64,000 nt of DNA from Chryseobacterium sp. 7 (GCF_003663845.1 NZ_RCCA01000001.1:3782001-3846000), one strand, 5' to 3'. Counted from the first letter of the stretch, positions 9,599-16,820 are shown. The notes: a model not told the origin generated them from the letters alone. Translations and numbers: made by a program.

Positions 9599-9991
9599 AT
9601 GCAAAAAGAAAAATTACGCGTCATCAGAAAGCAAAAAGGCTATACTCAGCAGCAGGTAGCAGATTTTATCGCAACAGATGTATCCAATTACAGCAGAAAA
9701 GAAAGCGGTGATGTAAGGATCGTAAGGGATGAATGGGAAAAACTTGCCCGTTTTTTGAATGTACCGGTAGAAGATATTTATGAAGAGGAGGAACCAATAG
9801 TAATTGTTAATAATGACCATCCTGTATTTAACGATAGATCTTCTTCTTCAGGAGTAATTACTAACCAGAATAATTATGATAATATTCCGGGAGCTATCAT
9901 TGAAAACCTACAAAACTATATTACTTTATTAAAGGAGGAAAACGAAAGGCTGAAAGAAGAACTGAAAGGTCTCCCAAAGGGAAGGAAATAA
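9599..9991 (+). CDS. XRE-family helix-turn-helix protein with C-terminal coiled coil
   Basis: A 130-aa protein whose first ~60 residues form a Cro/C1-type HTH (LRVIRKQKGYTQQQVADFIATDVSNYSRKESG), with the canonical TQQQVA helix 2 and SNYSRKE recognition helix. Residues ~65-100 are a polar linker, and the last ~25 residues (LLKEENERLKEELKG) form a short coiled coil, probably for dimerisation. It is a DNA-binding transcriptional regulator; target genes are unknown. It stands alone, with a terminator just downstream and the ATL/48-aa pair beyond a repeat element. The ATG at 9599 is the only sensible start. Confidence 0.88.
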   Translation: MQKEKLRVIRKQKGYTQQQVADFIATDVSNYSRKESGDVRIVRDEWEKLARFLNVPVEDIYEEEEPIVIVNNDHPVFNDRSSSSGVITNQNNYDNIPGAIIENLQNYITLLKEENERLKEELKGLPKGRK

Positions 9992-10018
9992 TACGGTTTT
10001 AAACCATAAAAATATTAG

Positions 10019-10055
10019 TGTCACTCATATTAAATTATTGAGTGACATTTTTTTT
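10019..10055 (+). terminator. Terminator after XRE gene
   Basis: A nine-base-pair stem (TGTCACTCA / TGAGTGACA) followed by eight T. Confidence 0.88.
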
Positions 10056-10088
10056 GTGATGGAAGGTTCTGAGGTGAGAGCTTTTTTG

Positions 10089-10251
10089 ACGCAAAGGATT
10101 AATGATTCTTATGCTTCATTTCAGGAGGAAAAGAGTTGCGACTTTGTCGCTGATGAAGCTTTAAGTAATACGTTCACTTAGAAAGAATCAATTTCATTGA
10201 TTCCGGCTTTGCTTCCTTACATACTAAAGAAAACAAATGAAAACTTTGCGT
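10089..10251 (+). repeat. Dispersed intergenic repeat, copy 2
   Basis: About 163 bp bounded by ACGCAAAG and CTTTGCGT, which are inverted repeats of each other. The interior matches the reverse complement of 2461-2627, including GACTTTGTCGCTGATGAAG and ATTGATTCC. It fills the gap between the XRE gene and the alkyltransferase-like gene. Confidence 0.72.
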
Positions 10252-10284
10252 TAAAAAAATCCTTTGATTTAAATTCTTTGAAAT

Positions 10285-10590
10285 TTATAATTCCTCCAAA
10301 GGATCCCAAAATAGTTTTTTGAAATTTTTTATTCTAAGATTTTCCACAACAACTCCTTCTTCTTCCAGTTTAGGTTGAAATTCCGGAACAGATAATATTC
10401 CTGAGCTTGAAATGACACGGTGAGCAGGAACATCCTTCGGGCAGCCTCCCATCGCTTTTCCTACATGCCTGGAATGATTAGGATAACCAACAGCCTTTGC
10501 TATAGCACCATATGTAGATACTCTTCCTTTTGGAATAAGTCTCGCTACTTCGTATACCTGTTGTTTGAAAATCTCGTCCATATCTGCCAA
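10285..10590 (-). CDS. MGMT-family alkyltransferase-like (ATL) protein
   Basis: A 101-aa protein matching only the DNA-binding domain of O6-alkylguanine-DNA alkyltransferase: IPKGRVSTYGAIAKAVGYPNHSRHVG (helix-turn-helix with the Arg finger), then PAHRVISSSG. In active enzymes the last motif is PCHRV; here the cysteine is alanine, so it cannot accept alkyl groups. ATL proteins bind O6-alkylguanine lesions without repairing them and pass them to nucleotide-excision repair. Its start (10590) and the start of the 48-aa gene (10657) lie back to back within 67 bp, a shared divergent promoter region. Confidence 0.88.
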   Translation of the reverse strand: MADMDEIFKQQVYEVARLIPKGRVSTYGAIAKAVGYPNHSRHVGKAMGGCPKDVPAHRVISSSGILSVPEFQPKLEEEGVVVENLRIKNFKKLFWDPLEEL

Positions 10591-10656
10591 TTATCTTTTT
10601 TTGCATCATTTTTGAACTCTATTAAGCTCGGTAATGTTTCATTAAAAGATAAAGAT

Positions 10657-10803
10657 ATGAAAAAATCATTTTTCAAACTGCTGAATGCGCTTAATAAAAA
10701 AGTTCTCCCGAAATTGAGTGGTAAAGATCCCAATCATCTTACTAAGATGGAAAAGGGAATTCTGGCGTATCGTTATTTTGTGCTGGTGAATTCATTGGAT
10801 TGA
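10657..10803 (+). CDS. Small basic protein, 48 aa
   Basis: A short gene starting at ATG 10657 (MKKSFFKLLNALNKKV...) and ending ...YFVLVNSLD. It is lysine-rich in its first half (KLSGKDPNHLTKMEKG) and ends in a hydrophobic/aromatic stretch. The start is chosen because the in-frame upstream extension runs antisense through the ATL gene. I recall similar short proteins encoded alone in other flavobacteria, but have no reliable function to offer. Codon use looks like its neighbours. It is divergent from the ATL gene. Confidence 0.6.
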   Translation: MKKSFFKLLNALNKKVLPKLSGKDPNHLTKMEKGILAYRYFVLVNSLD

Positions 10804-11069
10804 TTTTTATTTTCCCACAGATAACGCAGATTTTCACAGATGTTTGTGCAGAACATTATGAAAACACAATTGTAGATCATTATTTATTTGAACTGTTAAG
10901 TTCATTTTAGTTTTTAAGAGATTTAGAGAATAACTAAAGCTATTTTTAGCGTTGTCCTTTATTTTACATCAAAGATGGAACTTAATTATTCTTATCATCT
11001 TCATTTTTCTTAATGGTTTAAATAGTTTCGGTTTTCAAAACAAATCTATTTCCAAATCCTAAAATAAAA
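10804..11069. other. Intergenic region without recognised gene
   Basis: AT-rich sequence. It contains CACAGATAACGCAGATTTTC near 10817 and a CTTAATGGTTTAAATAG stretch near 11012 that resembles CTTAATGGTTTTAATA near 33373, perhaps degenerate dispersed repeats. No open reading frame or structured RNA was recognised. Confidence 0.5.
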
Positions 11070-11094
11070 AGCGCTCCAAATGAATTGAAGCGCT
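11070..11094 (-). terminator. Terminator of the deoxyhypusine synthase-like gene
   Basis: A ten-base-pair stem (AGCGCTCCAA with TTGAAGCGCT, one wobble); on the minus strand a T run follows. Confidence 0.82.
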
Positions 11095-11125
11095 AATATT
11101 GTAATCTCTTGTGAGAATTTTGTTC

Positions 11126-12097
11126 TTAGTTTTCTAAGATATAAGAGAACATCAATGGTGCACAGATGGTAGCATCACTTTCAACGATAAATTTCGGTGT
11201 AGTGATATCCAGTTTACCCCAAGTGATTTTCTCATTTGGAACAGCTCCTGAGTATGAACCATAAGATGTTGTAGAATCAGAAATCTGGCAGAAATAAGAC
11301 CAGAAAGGAATGTCATGCATTTCCATATCCTGATACAACATTGGAACTACGCAGATAGGGAAATCTCCTGCGATACCTCCACCAATCTGGAAGAATCCTA
11401 CTCCTTTTCCTCCTGAGTTTTTAGTATACCAGTCAGCAAGGTAAGTCATATATTCGATACCTGATTTCATTGTAGTAGCCCTAAGCTCTCCTTTGATGCA
11501 GTAAGAAGCGAAGATGTTACCCATTGTAGAATCTTCCCATCCCGGTACTACAATTGGTAAATTGGCTTCTGCAGCAGCAATCATCCAAGAGTTTTCTCTA
11601 GGAATTTCATAGTACTGTTCCAATACTCCTGAAAGGATCATTTTGTACATGAATTCGTGTGGGAAATATCTTTCTCCTTTAGCTTCTGCATCTTTCCAGA
11701 TCTCTACGATATGTTTTTGTAGTCTTCTGAAAGCTTCTTCTTCAGGAATACAAGTATCTGTAACTCTGTTCAGACCTCTTTCTAAAAGATCCCACTCATC
11801 CTGAGCAGTTAAATCTCTATAATGAGGAACTCTTTCATAGTGAGAGTGTGCTACAAGGTTCATTAAATCTTCTTCAAGGTTAGCCCCTGTACAAGAGATA
11901 AAATCTACTTTTCCCTGACGGATCATTTCAGCAAGAATCTTTCCTAACTCAGCAGTAGACATTGCTCCTGCCAAAGTAATCATCATTTTTCCGCCATCTT
12001 TAAGATGTGCAACATATCCTTTAGAAGCATCCACCAATGCAGCTGCGTTGAAGTGCAGGTAATACTTTTCTATGAACTCAGTTATCGGTTTGCTCAT
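11126..12097 (-). CDS. Deoxyhypusine synthase family protein
   Basis: A 323-aa NAD-binding enzyme of the deoxyhypusine synthase fold. The ATG at 12097 (MSKPITEFIEKYY) is preferred over the longer frame because the upstream 45 residues have no family character and a TATCTTTG box lies just before this ATG. Visible family features are the ITLAGAMSTAELGK nucleotide-binding loop, DFISCTGANLEED, and near residue 294 the ITWGKL segment, which aligns with the active-site lysine motif of eukaryotic enzymes. Bacteria lack eIF5A, so the substrate is probably a small amine: homospermidine-synthase-type or another spermidine aminobutyl transfer. This is inference. It ends in a terminator and appears monocistronic. 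Confidence 0.9.
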   Translation of the reverse strand: MSKPITEFIEKYYLHFNAAALVDASKGYVAHLKDGGKMMITLAGAMSTAELGKILAEMIRQGKVDFISCTGANLEEDLMNLVAHSHYERVPHYRDLTAQDEWDLLERGLNRVTDTCIPEEEAFRRLQKHIVEIWKDAEAKGERYFPHEFMYKMILSGVLEQYYEIPRENSWMIAAAEANLPIVVPGWEDSTMGNIFASYCIKGELRATTMKSGIEYMTYLADWYTKNSGGKGVGFFQIGGGIAGDFPICVVPMLYQDMEMHDIPFWSYFCQISDSTTSYGSYSGAVPNEKITWGKLDITTPKFIVESDATICAPLMFSYILEN

Positions 12098-12111
12098 TTT
12101 TAAAATTTTTG

Positions 12112-12161
12112 CAAAGATAAAACTTAAAAACGGAATGCAGTCAAAGCACTTGAAGAAAGTG
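12112..12161 (-). promoter_or_regulatory. Shared promoter block, copy A
   Basis: On the minus strand: ACTGCATTCCGTTTTTAAG followed by TATCTTTG (-7 box, forward positions 12112-12119), 14 bases before the ATG. The block closely matches 13212-13260 upstream of the Gre-family gene. Confidence 0.6.
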
Positions 12162-12210
12162 TGATAGAGGTGTATTTTTTTATCATTTGTTAAATGGAAA
12201 GGTATAAGTT

Positions 12211-12458
12211 GTTGGAAAATACAAGGGCGCAAAGGATTTTAAAGCTTTGTAAATATTGTAAGGCGCAAGAAAATCGAAGATTTTCAGCAAGGGAAACCAT
12301 CATTTTTTGCACAAATTGCACAGATTTTTATTTTATATTATCCGAAAAATCAACATGCTATAAAAAACAAATTATATATAAAATTTTCTCGAAGATAAAA
12401 TCCTTACGCCTTAAAGCAGGAGCCATGTCAAAAAATTTGCGACTTTGCGTTTTCCAAC
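12211..12458. repeat. Intergenic element with partial terminal inverted repeats
   Basis: The left end GTTGGAAAA plus CGCAAAG (8 bases between) mirrors the right end CTTTGCG plus TTTTCCAAC. The interior also has a long imperfect inverted repeat (AAGGCGCAAGAAAATCGAAG near 12260 against GAAGATAAAATCCTTACGCCTT near 12393). Its ends resemble those of the elements at 2461 and 10089, but the core differs. An open frame runs through it but has no protein character. With the Gre terminator, it explains the 453-bp gap 12098-12550. Confidence 0.5.
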
Positions 12459-12488
12459 ATTAAAATTAAACCTTTAAGTTTATAAAAA

Positions 12489-12513
12489 AGCGCAGCCCAA
12501 AATGAGCCACGCT
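12489..12513 (-). terminator. Terminator of the Gre-family gene
   Basis: An 11-bp stem with several G-T wobbles (AGCGTGGCTCA / TGGGCTGCGCT on the minus strand) followed by T's. Confidence 0.72.
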
Positions 12514-12550
12514 TTTATTGTAATTCAACTTAATACGATTCAACAAAGAT

Positions 12551-12931
12551 TTATCCTTCCCAGGTTTCCACTTTTAGAATCTCAATTTTCCTTTCTCCTT
12601 CTCTGAAAGGCCAGTCTATGATATCCCCTACCTTGTATCCTACTACTGCCAGAGCAATATCCGACAGAATGGAATGTTTATTCTTCTTAAGCTTTGCTTT
12701 GGTAGACGGCACAAAAATATATTCGTGTTCAAAATCTAATGTGTGGTCTTTTAACGTTACCTTTCTGTCTACTGTTACAATATCAGCAGGAAGATCTCTT
12801 CTCAGCACCTGTTTCGCTTTTCTAAGTTCTTCAGTAAGTCTTTTTTCTTCTCCGGCACTCACTTTTTTTCTTCTGAGTGTATCTTTTATAGCATCATAAA
12901 TTCCCGTGGTTACAATAATATGATTGGACAT
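12551..12931 (-). CDS. GreA/GreB/Rnk-type elongation factor family protein
   Basis: A 126-aa protein with a short N-terminal helical segment and a C-terminal Gre-type FKBP-like domain (EYIFVPSTKAKLKKNKHSILSDIALAVVGYKVGDIIDWP). It is shorter than GreA (about 158 aa) and lacks most of the long coiled-coil finger, so it resembles Rnk or the short Gre-family factors that bind RNA polymerase near the secondary channel. Whether the acidic tip needed for transcript cleavage is present cannot be decided by eye. The ATG at 12931 (MSNHIIVTTGIYDAIKD) is preferred to the longer frame, whose first 31 residues are non-conserved in character. Its upstream promoter block is shared with the deoxyhypusine synthase-like gene. 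Confidence 0.82.
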   Translation of the reverse strand: MSNHIIVTTGIYDAIKDTLRRKKVSAGEEKRLTEELRKAKQVLRRDLPADIVTVDRKVTLKDHTLDFEHEYIFVPSTKAKLKKNKHSILSDIALAVVGYKVGDIIDWPFREGERKIEILKVETWEG

Positions 12932-13075
12932 TTTTTCATTTTTTAAAATTAAGATGCAGTTAATCCCCAATGATCCAATGTAGAATCCAGGCATATAACA
13001 GCCTTCTTCTATGGAAAACTGCAAAAAGTAATAAATAAATCGGAAGTGATTCCCCGTCTTGGATCCTGACAGGGC

Positions 13076-13189
13076 CTACATGATGAAGTCCTTAGAACTT
13101 TTCAGAAAAGAATCTGTATGACGATAAAGTAAAGACATCAGCAATCCTGAACGGCGGTGTTGTGCAGATAAAAAGATTGTTGCGGTCAT
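13076..13189 (-). CDS. Possible 37-aa small protein in Gre leader
   Basis: ATG at 13189, about 22 bases after a TATCTTTG box; the product begins MTATIFLSAQHRRSGLLMSL and ends SSKDFIM. No homologue is recognised. It would be the first reading frame of a transcript continuing ~145 bases into the Gre-family gene. It could be a real microprotein, a leader peptide or chance. The rest of the 367-bp gap 12932-13298 holds only the promoter block. Confidence 0.25.
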   Translation of the reverse strand: MTATIFLSAQHRRSGLLMSLLYRHTDSFLKSSKDFIM

Positions 13190-13211
13190 TATCAATTATT
13201 ATTAACTCTAA

Positions 13212-13260
13212 CAAAGATAGGATTTAAAAACGAAATGCAGTAGCTATACTTAGAGAAGTG
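13212..13260 (-). promoter_or_regulatory. Shared promoter block, copy B
   Basis: On the minus strand: ACTGCATTTCGTTTTTAAA and TATCTTTG (forward 13212-13219). It aligns over ~50 bp with 12112-12161; 26 of the 30 bases nearest the transcription start are identical. Confidence 0.6.
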
Positions 13261-13298
13261 CTTTATAATATTTTTTTTATCAGCTATGAAGTTTTACA

Positions 13299-13691
13299 TT
13301 ACAACCTGAAACGCCTGTTTTCTTTCTTGTCGGAAAGTTTTTTCTTGTTGTCCAATCTTTTTTGTTTCTGTCCTTTTGATGGTTTTGTTGCAGTTCTTTT
13401 TTTTGGAACAATGAGCGCTTTGTTGACGATTTCGATTATTTTTTCAATGGCTTTATTTTTATTCATCAGCTGGGTTCTGCTTTCAGAAACTGTGAGAAAT
13501 AAAAGACCATCTGCATTGATTCTGTTTTTCAGTTTATCCTGAATTAATACTTTCTGATCATCATTAAAGAATTCTGATGCATCTACTTTCCAAAGTACGG
13601 TAACAGCAGTCTCTACTTTATTAACGTTTTGCCCGCCCGCTCCACTGCTGCGGGAAGTTTTAAAATTGAGTTCTTTTGAAAAGTCTTTCAT
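13299..13691 (-). CDS. arfB: Alternative ribosome-rescue factor / aminoacyl-tRNA hydrolase ArfB
   Basis: A 130-aa codon-independent release factor that frees ribosomes stalled on non-stop mRNA. The catalytic GGQ is at residues 19-21 in SSGAGGQNVNKVETAV, preceded by the typical LNFKTSRSSG. The C-terminal ~30 residues (KPSKGQKQKRLDNKKKLSDK) form the basic tail that enters the empty mRNA channel. The length fits ArfB (YaeJ), not full release factors. It lies directly downstream of menE on the same strand (39-bp gap), so the two may be co-transcribed. Confidence 0.93.
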   Translation of the reverse strand: MKDFSKELNFKTSRSSGAGGQNVNKVETAVTVLWKVDASEFFNDDQKVLIQDKLKNRINADGLLFLTVSESRTQLMNKNKAIEKIIEIVNKALIVPKKRTATKPSKGQKQKRLDNKKKLSDKKENRRFRL

Positions 13692-13730
13692 TTTTTAAAG
13701 ATTTTGAGATACTAGAATCAAAAGCCCAAA

Positions 13731-14753
13731 CTAGAGATTTATATTTTTATAGAGTTCCATTCTGCTTACTTTTCCATTAGGTGTTCTTGGAATTTCACGG
13801 ATAAAAATAATGTCTTTTGGCTTGTGGAAACTCTTCTCAAAGGGCATTTCTGTAATTTTCTTTATTACCTCATCAGATTTATTTCCTTCAATAATAAGTA
13901 CCAGTTTTTGTCCCAAAGTTTCATCCGGCAAACCCACAAATACAGCTTCGTTCGGGATTTCTTTTTTCACTAATGCTTCAAGTGTTTCCGGGAAAATTTT
14001 TGCGCCTCCTGAATTAATTACATTGTCAATTCTTCCAAGAAATTTAAACTGTTTTTCATTTCTAATATCAACTAAATCATTAGTTTGTAATTCTTCAGCA
14101 TTTACATTGGGTGCAAAAATCTTCAGACAACCTCTGTCATCTAAAGAAATAGTTACATTTTCAAAGACTGTGAAATAATCTTCCTGCTCCGGCATTAATT
14201 GTTTTAAGCCAATATGAGAAAGGGTTTCAGACATTCCGTAGGTTTCAAAAATCTGGTTTGAAGGACTAAGGTTCATCTGTAAAATTTTATTTTTCAGGCT
14301 TTCTGAGACGGCAGCCCCTCCAATGATCAGATTTTTGATCAGGTGAAGTTTTTCAAGTGAGTTTTCTACCTGAAGCGGTGTCATAGCGCAAAAATTGATT
14401 TCTTCTTCCAGATTTTCAACAGGCTTTAAAGATGGATCGGTAATTCTTAATTTTAATTTCCTCTCTACAGAACGCACAATCATCATTTTACCTGAAATAT
14501 ATTCTACTGGCAGGCAGAGCAATGCGATATCACCTTCTTTTAATCCCAAAAAATTACAGGTCATCACTGCTGAGCTGACCATTTTCTTTTTCTCAATTTC
14601 AAAAATTTTTGGAACTCCTGTAGAGCCTGATGTCTGGACATTTACTCCTTTTTTTTCTGAAAACCATTCTTCCAGAAAAATTTTCACTTTCTTTTCAAAT
14701 TCGGTATTGAAAGATAATTGATTAATATTGAGATTATTGAAGTCTATCAGCAT
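13731..14753 (-). CDS. menE: AMP-binding enzyme, probable o-succinylbenzoate-CoA ligase MenE
   Basis: A 340-aa member of the adenylate-forming superfamily, shorter than usual (450-550 aa) because the N-terminal ~100 residues are lacking, as I recall for MenE of Bacteroidota. Motifs: TSGSTGVPK (ATP loop, ~residues 41-49), YGMSETLSHIG (A5), GRIDNVINSGGAKIFPE (A8) and PRTPNGKVSRMEL with the catalytic lysine (A10). MenE activates o-succinylbenzoate to its CoA thioester in menaquinone synthesis, the quinone expected here. No other men gene is in the window, so the specific substrate is inferred. Followed by arfB on the same strand. Confidence 0.8.
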   Translation of the reverse strand: MLIDFNNLNINQLSFNTEFEKKVKIFLEEWFSEKKGVNVQTSGSTGVPKIFEIEKKKMVSSAVMTCNFLGLKEGDIALLCLPVEYISGKMMIVRSVERKLKLRITDPSLKPVENLEEEINFCAMTPLQVENSLEKLHLIKNLIIGGAAVSESLKNKILQMNLSPSNQIFETYGMSETLSHIGLKQLMPEQEDYFTVFENVTISLDDRGCLKIFAPNVNAEELQTNDLVDIRNEKQFKFLGRIDNVINSGGAKIFPETLEALVKKEIPNEAVFVGLPDETLGQKLVLIIEGNKSDEVIKKITEMPFEKSFHKPKDIIFIREIPRTPNGKVSRMELYKNINL

Positions 14754-14805
14754 ATTTTCCGTGAATAAAATCTACAGTAAATTTAAAAAAAAAATCAAAA
14801 AGTTC

Positions 14806-14835
14806 TTGTATATAAATAAAAAAGCTTTAAATTTG
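14806..14835 (+). promoter_or_regulatory. tRNA-Gln 1 promoter (TTG-N19-TAAATTTG)
   Basis: TTG at 14806-14808 and TAAATTTG at 14828-14835 are separated by 19 bp, the canonical Bacteroidota arrangement. Confidence 0.8.
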
Positions 14836-14852
14836 CACCACCAAAATAAAAC

Positions 14853-14923
14853 AGACCTATAGTGTAACGGTAACACTCCGGTTTTTGGTACCGTCATTCG
14901 GGGTTCGAATCCCTGTGGGTCTA
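14853..14923 (+). tRNA. tRNA-Gln (anticodon TTG), copy 1
   Basis: A 71-nt cloverleaf: acceptor AGACCTA/TGGGTCT, D stem GTGT/ACAC, anticodon loop TTTTGGT with anticodon TTG, T arm CGGGG-TTCGAAT-CCCTG, discriminator A; CCA is not encoded. The outermost anticodon-stem pair is a C-T mismatch in both copies. Confidence 0.95.
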
Positions 14924-14925
14924 CA

Positions 14926-14957
14926 AACCATCCTTTTTTAAGGATGGTTTTTGTTTT
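14926..14957 (+). terminator. Terminator after tRNA-Gln 1
   Basis: AAACCATCC and GGATGGTTT form a hairpin followed by T-rich sequence, directly after the tRNA. Confidence 0.85.
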
Positions 14958-15042
14958 TAGAATGGATAGGGTATTGGGGTATAGAAAAATTCAGACTTTA
15001 CCCTTTTTCACCTTAAAAAGTAAGAATTTTCAAAAGAGGTAT

Positions 15043-15072
15043 TTGTAAATAAGAAAAAAATATATAAATTTG
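15043..15072 (+). promoter_or_regulatory. tRNA-Gln 2 promoter (TTG-N19-TAAATTTG)
   Basis: TTG at 15043-15045 and TAAATTTG at 15065-15072, again exactly 19 bp apart. Confidence 0.8.
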
Positions 15073-15089
15073 CAAAACCAAAATAAAAC

Positions 15090-15160
15090 AGACCTATAGT
15101 GTAACGGTAGCACTCCGGTTTTTGGTACCGTCAGTCGGGGTTCGAATCCCTGTGGGTCTA
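15090..15160 (+). tRNA. tRNA-Gln (anticodon TTG), copy 2
   Basis: Same cloverleaf as the first copy. It differs at two positions: one D-stem base (GCAC instead of ACAC, giving a T-G pair) and one variable-loop base. Anticodon TTG. Confidence 0.95.
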
Positions 15161-15162
15161 CA

Positions 15163-15194
15163 AACCATTCTTTTTAAGAATGGTTTTTGTTTTT
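15163..15194 (+). terminator. Terminator after tRNA-Gln 2
   Basis: AAACCATTC and GAATGGTTT form a hairpin with T-rich trailer; the sequence differs from the first copy at compensating positions. Confidence 0.83.
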
Positions 15195-15254
15195 ATTTTA
15201 TACTCTTGTTTCTGAGCAGACTAAGAGATAATCAATAAAAAAAACTATAACCTT

Positions 15255-16793
15255 ATGAAAAAAAAATATTTTTTATTCTTTTCAATTATCAGCATTTTTT
15301 TTAACGCCCAAAGTTTTAGTTTTGATACTACATTTGGAAATGGCGGTTATTGTATGTATGATAATTTCTATGAGACATCGGATGCCGTCATGCTTCCGGA
15401 TGGTCAGTTTATTACAGCCACATCCACGGGTTCTATCACGATCAGAAAGGTAAATCAAAGTGGAATTCTTGATACATATTTTGGAACAAAAAACTATAAT
15501 ATGGACACAAGTACCATTGATAAAAGCGAATCCATCAAAAAAATTATTTTAAATAATAATAAAATATTGATCTATGGAAGGGTAAATGCCACTCCTACTC
15601 ACAGCTTATATGATTGGTTTCTAACGAGAATTAATCTGGACGGATCCCTGGACACCAGTTTTGGCACCAATGGTTTTACCACTCAATCTGTAAGTCAAAA
15701 TGGTACAGCAGATGATTTTGCGGTGGATCAGAACGGAAACAGTTACCTTCTTATTTCCAACATAGGTTCTTATATGGTAAAAGTAAACTCTAATGGAGTG
15801 ATTGATTCTAATTTTGGTACCAACGGGAAGTTGCCACTTAATACATTTTATCCTAAAAAATTCTACGTACAAAATGACGGAAAACTTGTAATGGCAGGTA
15901 CCAAAACCAACACATTAACCTACACCGAGGACTCTTATATCGAAAGAAGGCTGCCTGATGGTACTTACGATTCTACATTTGGTAATAATGGAGCTGTTTT
16001 TATTCCTAATACTGATGGCTCTGTTATCAGAAATTTTGAATATGATTATGCCAATAATTCCATCTTAGTGCTGCATACAAAAAATACTACATATGGAGGT
16101 ACTTTCTATTTGTCTAAAATTCAAATTTCAGACGGTGCTTCTGTTTCTGGATTCTCTAATAATGGAAGAACACCTGATTATAGTTTTAACACTGCACAGC
16201 AATTGACATTAGGGCAAATTACCGTATTACCTAATTCAAAAATAGTAGTAATGGGAGCCTTAATGAACATGTATAATGGTACTCCCAATCTTATTCAGCA
16301 ATTATTCGTCACAAGACTGAATGCTAATGGCAGCGTGGATTACACTACTTCCAGCACTGGTTTTCAATATTTCATGGCTGCTCCTCCCACCGCATCCATA
16401 AGAGCTGATTATGTGAAAAAGTTATTTAACCTTAATGACGGCTCACTTGTTCTTGCCTATTCCGGTGGCAGCGTAACGTATGGCTCTAAATCTTTTTTGG
16501 CTAAGTTTAACAGTGGTTTCCTGGGAATGGAGAATGTTTCTGCCAAAGATCAAAACAATAATTTCACCCTCTATCCTAACCCGGCTAATGATAACGTTAC
16601 GATACAAAACAAGAAATACAGTAACGAAAGTTTTGATTACAACATTTTTGACCTGTCCGGAAAAACAATTCAAAGCGGTTCTTCAAAATTCAATGAACAA
16701 ATGAACATTCAGAGATTAGAAAAAGGAAATTATATCATCCAGGTTGAAGCTAAAAAAGGAGACAGACAGTCTTTGAAATTAGTAAAAAAATAA
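15255..16793 (+). CDS. Secreted delta-60 repeat protein with T9SS sorting domain
   Basis: A 512-aa exported protein. Residues 1-18 are a signal peptide (MKKKYFLFFSIISIFFNAQ). The body contains spaced delta-60-type repeats recognisable by LDTxFGTxG-like strings (DTSFGTNGF, DSNFGTNGK, DSTFGNNGA), which build a beta-propeller-like fold. The last ~75 residues, from NFTLYPNPANDNVTI, are a type A T9SS sorting domain (KGNYIIQVEAKKGDRQSLKLVKK), so the protein should be exported across the outer membrane and anchored or released. Substrate or role unknown. It has its own terminator, shared with the convergent HdeD-like gene. Confidence 0.88.
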   Translation: MKKKYFLFFSIISIFFNAQSFSFDTTFGNGGYCMYDNFYETSDAVMLPDGQFITATSTGSITIRKVNQSGILDTYFGTKNYNMDTSTIDKSESIKKIILNNNKILIYGRVNATPTHSLYDWFLTRINLDGSLDTSFGTNGFTTQSVSQNGTADDFAVDQNGNSYLLISNIGSYMVKVNSNGVIDSNFGTNGKLPLNTFYPKKFYVQNDGKLVMAGTKTNTLTYTEDSYIERRLPDGTYDSTFGNNGAVFIPNTDGSVIRNFEYDYANNSILVLHTKNTTYGGTFYLSKIQISDGASVSGFSNNGRTPDYSFNTAQQLTLGQITVLPNSKIVVMGALMNMYNGTPNLIQQLFVTRLNANGSVDYTTSSTGFQYFMAAPPTASIRADYVKKLFNLNDGSLVLAYSGGSVTYGSKSFLAKFNSGFLGMENVSAKDQNNNFTLYPNPANDNVTIQNKKYSNESFDYNIFDLSGKTIQSGSSKFNEQMNIQRLEKGNYIIQVEAKKGDRQSLKLVKK

Positions 16794-16820
16794 AAGCTAA
16801 CATTGGTCTAATTATAAAAT

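Noticed and set aside
12194..12463. 89-codon open frame within the inverted-repeat element
   Set aside because: Composition and content (repeat-derived) give no protein-like character.
13810..14721. Plus-strand frames across menE (122 and 108 codons)
   Set aside because: Antisense shadows of menE, which has all adenylation motifs.
14853..15160. Duplicated tRNA-Gln considered as an integration (att) site
   Set aside because: Both copies are complete with own promoters and terminators; no integrase, phage gene or island lies between or beside them.
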